Source: an uncultured Helcococcus sp. (GTDB taxonomy: Bacteria; Bacillota; Clostridia; Tissierellales; Peptoniphilaceae). Taken from it: a DNA stretch of 7,268 nucleotides. The position numbers and the translations under genes were made by a program. Below are positions 7,040-7,268 of this stretch, piece by piece. The notes beneath the pieces are model-generated. The model saw only the letters and a program-made list of their open reading frames with translations, was not told the origin of the DNA and did not search any database. Every line of letters starts with the position of its first letter. The first letter of the stretch is position 1. The stretch covers positions 1 to 7,268 of the forward strand of contig NZ_CAMPYN010000052.1 in the NCBI RefSeq assembly GCF_946998255.1, given 5' to 3'.

Positions 7040-7219
7040 TTGACAGAAGTTAGAGTTCATGAAAATGAATCTATTGATAGTGCATTAAAAAGATTTAAGA
7101 GACAATGTGCACGTACAGGAGTTTTATCAGAATACAAGAGAAAAGAATTCTACGAAAAACCATCTGTAGTTAGAAAAAGAAAAATAGATCAAGCAAAAAG
7201 AAAGAAAAGAAGAGGTTAA
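7040..7219 (+). CDS. rpsU: 30S ribosomal protein S21
   Basis: S21 is a small basic protein of the 30S subunit, located near the 3' end of 16S rRNA and involved in initiation. The protein is 59 residues if translated from TTG at 7040 (MTEVRVHENE), close to the usual size for Bacillota. Family signatures are ENESIDSALKRFKRQC (9-24), GVLSE (28-32) and YEKPSVVRKRK (38-48), followed by a lysine/arginine-rich tail. A GTG at 7031 would add three residues but overlaps the ribosome binding site, so TTG is preferred. The gene has its own predicted promoter and follows prmA-rsmE, a common neighbourhood in this phylum. A 14-bp palindrome (7213-7226) straddles the stop codon but lacks a T-run, so I do not call it a terminator. 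Confidence 0.95.
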   Translation: MTEVRVHENESIDSALKRFKRQCARTGVLSEYKRKEFYEKPSVVRKRKIDQAKRKKRRG

Positions 7220-7268
7220 TTAACCTTTAGATAAAGATTGATTATTACTATTACGAAATGACACTTAT

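Noticed and set aside
7213..7226. Palindrome AGGTTAATTAACCT at the end of rpsU as a terminator
   Set aside because: The arms leave no room for a proper loop without breaking A/T pairs, and no T-run follows; also composed mostly of A/T, where short palindromes are frequent.
7258..7268. Possible start of a next gene (ATG ACA CTT AT) at the window edge
   Set aside because: yqeY often follows rpsU in Bacillota and can begin with a similar M-[ST]-L, but only 11 bases are visible and no ribosome binding site precedes the ATG. Sequence beyond the window is needed.

Overview
This is a low-GC, AT-rich window that reads like an anaerobic, fermentative member of the Bacillota. The gene content fits a Clostridia/Tissierellia-type organism, possibly a Peptoniphilaceae relative such as Anaerococcus. 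That placement is an impression from codon use, a full-length clostridial-type AdhE and the prmA-rsmE-rpsU gene order; no phylogeny was computed.

Layout: (1) 1-599, + strand: the 3' part of a DUF975-like integral membrane protein gene cut by the window edge. (2) 606-637: a perfect 32-bp palindrome that can terminate transcription from both sides of a convergent pair. (3) 657-3254, - strand: a complete bifunctional aldehyde/alcohol dehydrogenase (adhE), best started at an internal ATG preceded by a strong ribosome binding site. (4) 3255-3434: a divergent control region with a likely adhE promoter, two Rex-type (NADH/NAD+ sensing) operator candidates and an extended -10 promoter for the rightward genes. 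(5) 3435-6971, + strand: a tightly packed apparent operon of an intracellular GH13 alpha-glucan hydrolase, prmA (ribosomal protein L11 methyltransferase) and rsmE (16S rRNA m3U1498 methyltransferase). (6) 6974-7219: a promoter, a short leader with a small hairpin, and rpsU (ribosomal protein S21), most likely started from TTG. The last 49 bases hold no supportable gene. No gene-free stretch exceeds 300 bases.

How the parts may work together: the GH13 enzyme would break down imported or stored maltodextrins for glycolysis, and AdhE would reoxidise the resulting NADH by reducing acetyl-CoA to ethanol. The Rex-like sites would tie adhE expression to the NADH/NAD+ ratio. prmA, rsmE and rpsU form a translation cluster, and the sugar gene sits directly in front of it. 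I see no CRISPR array, insertion sequence, tRNA, rRNA or phage gene. I found no new defence or mobile system here; the most interesting signals are the paired Rex-like sites and two start-codon corrections.
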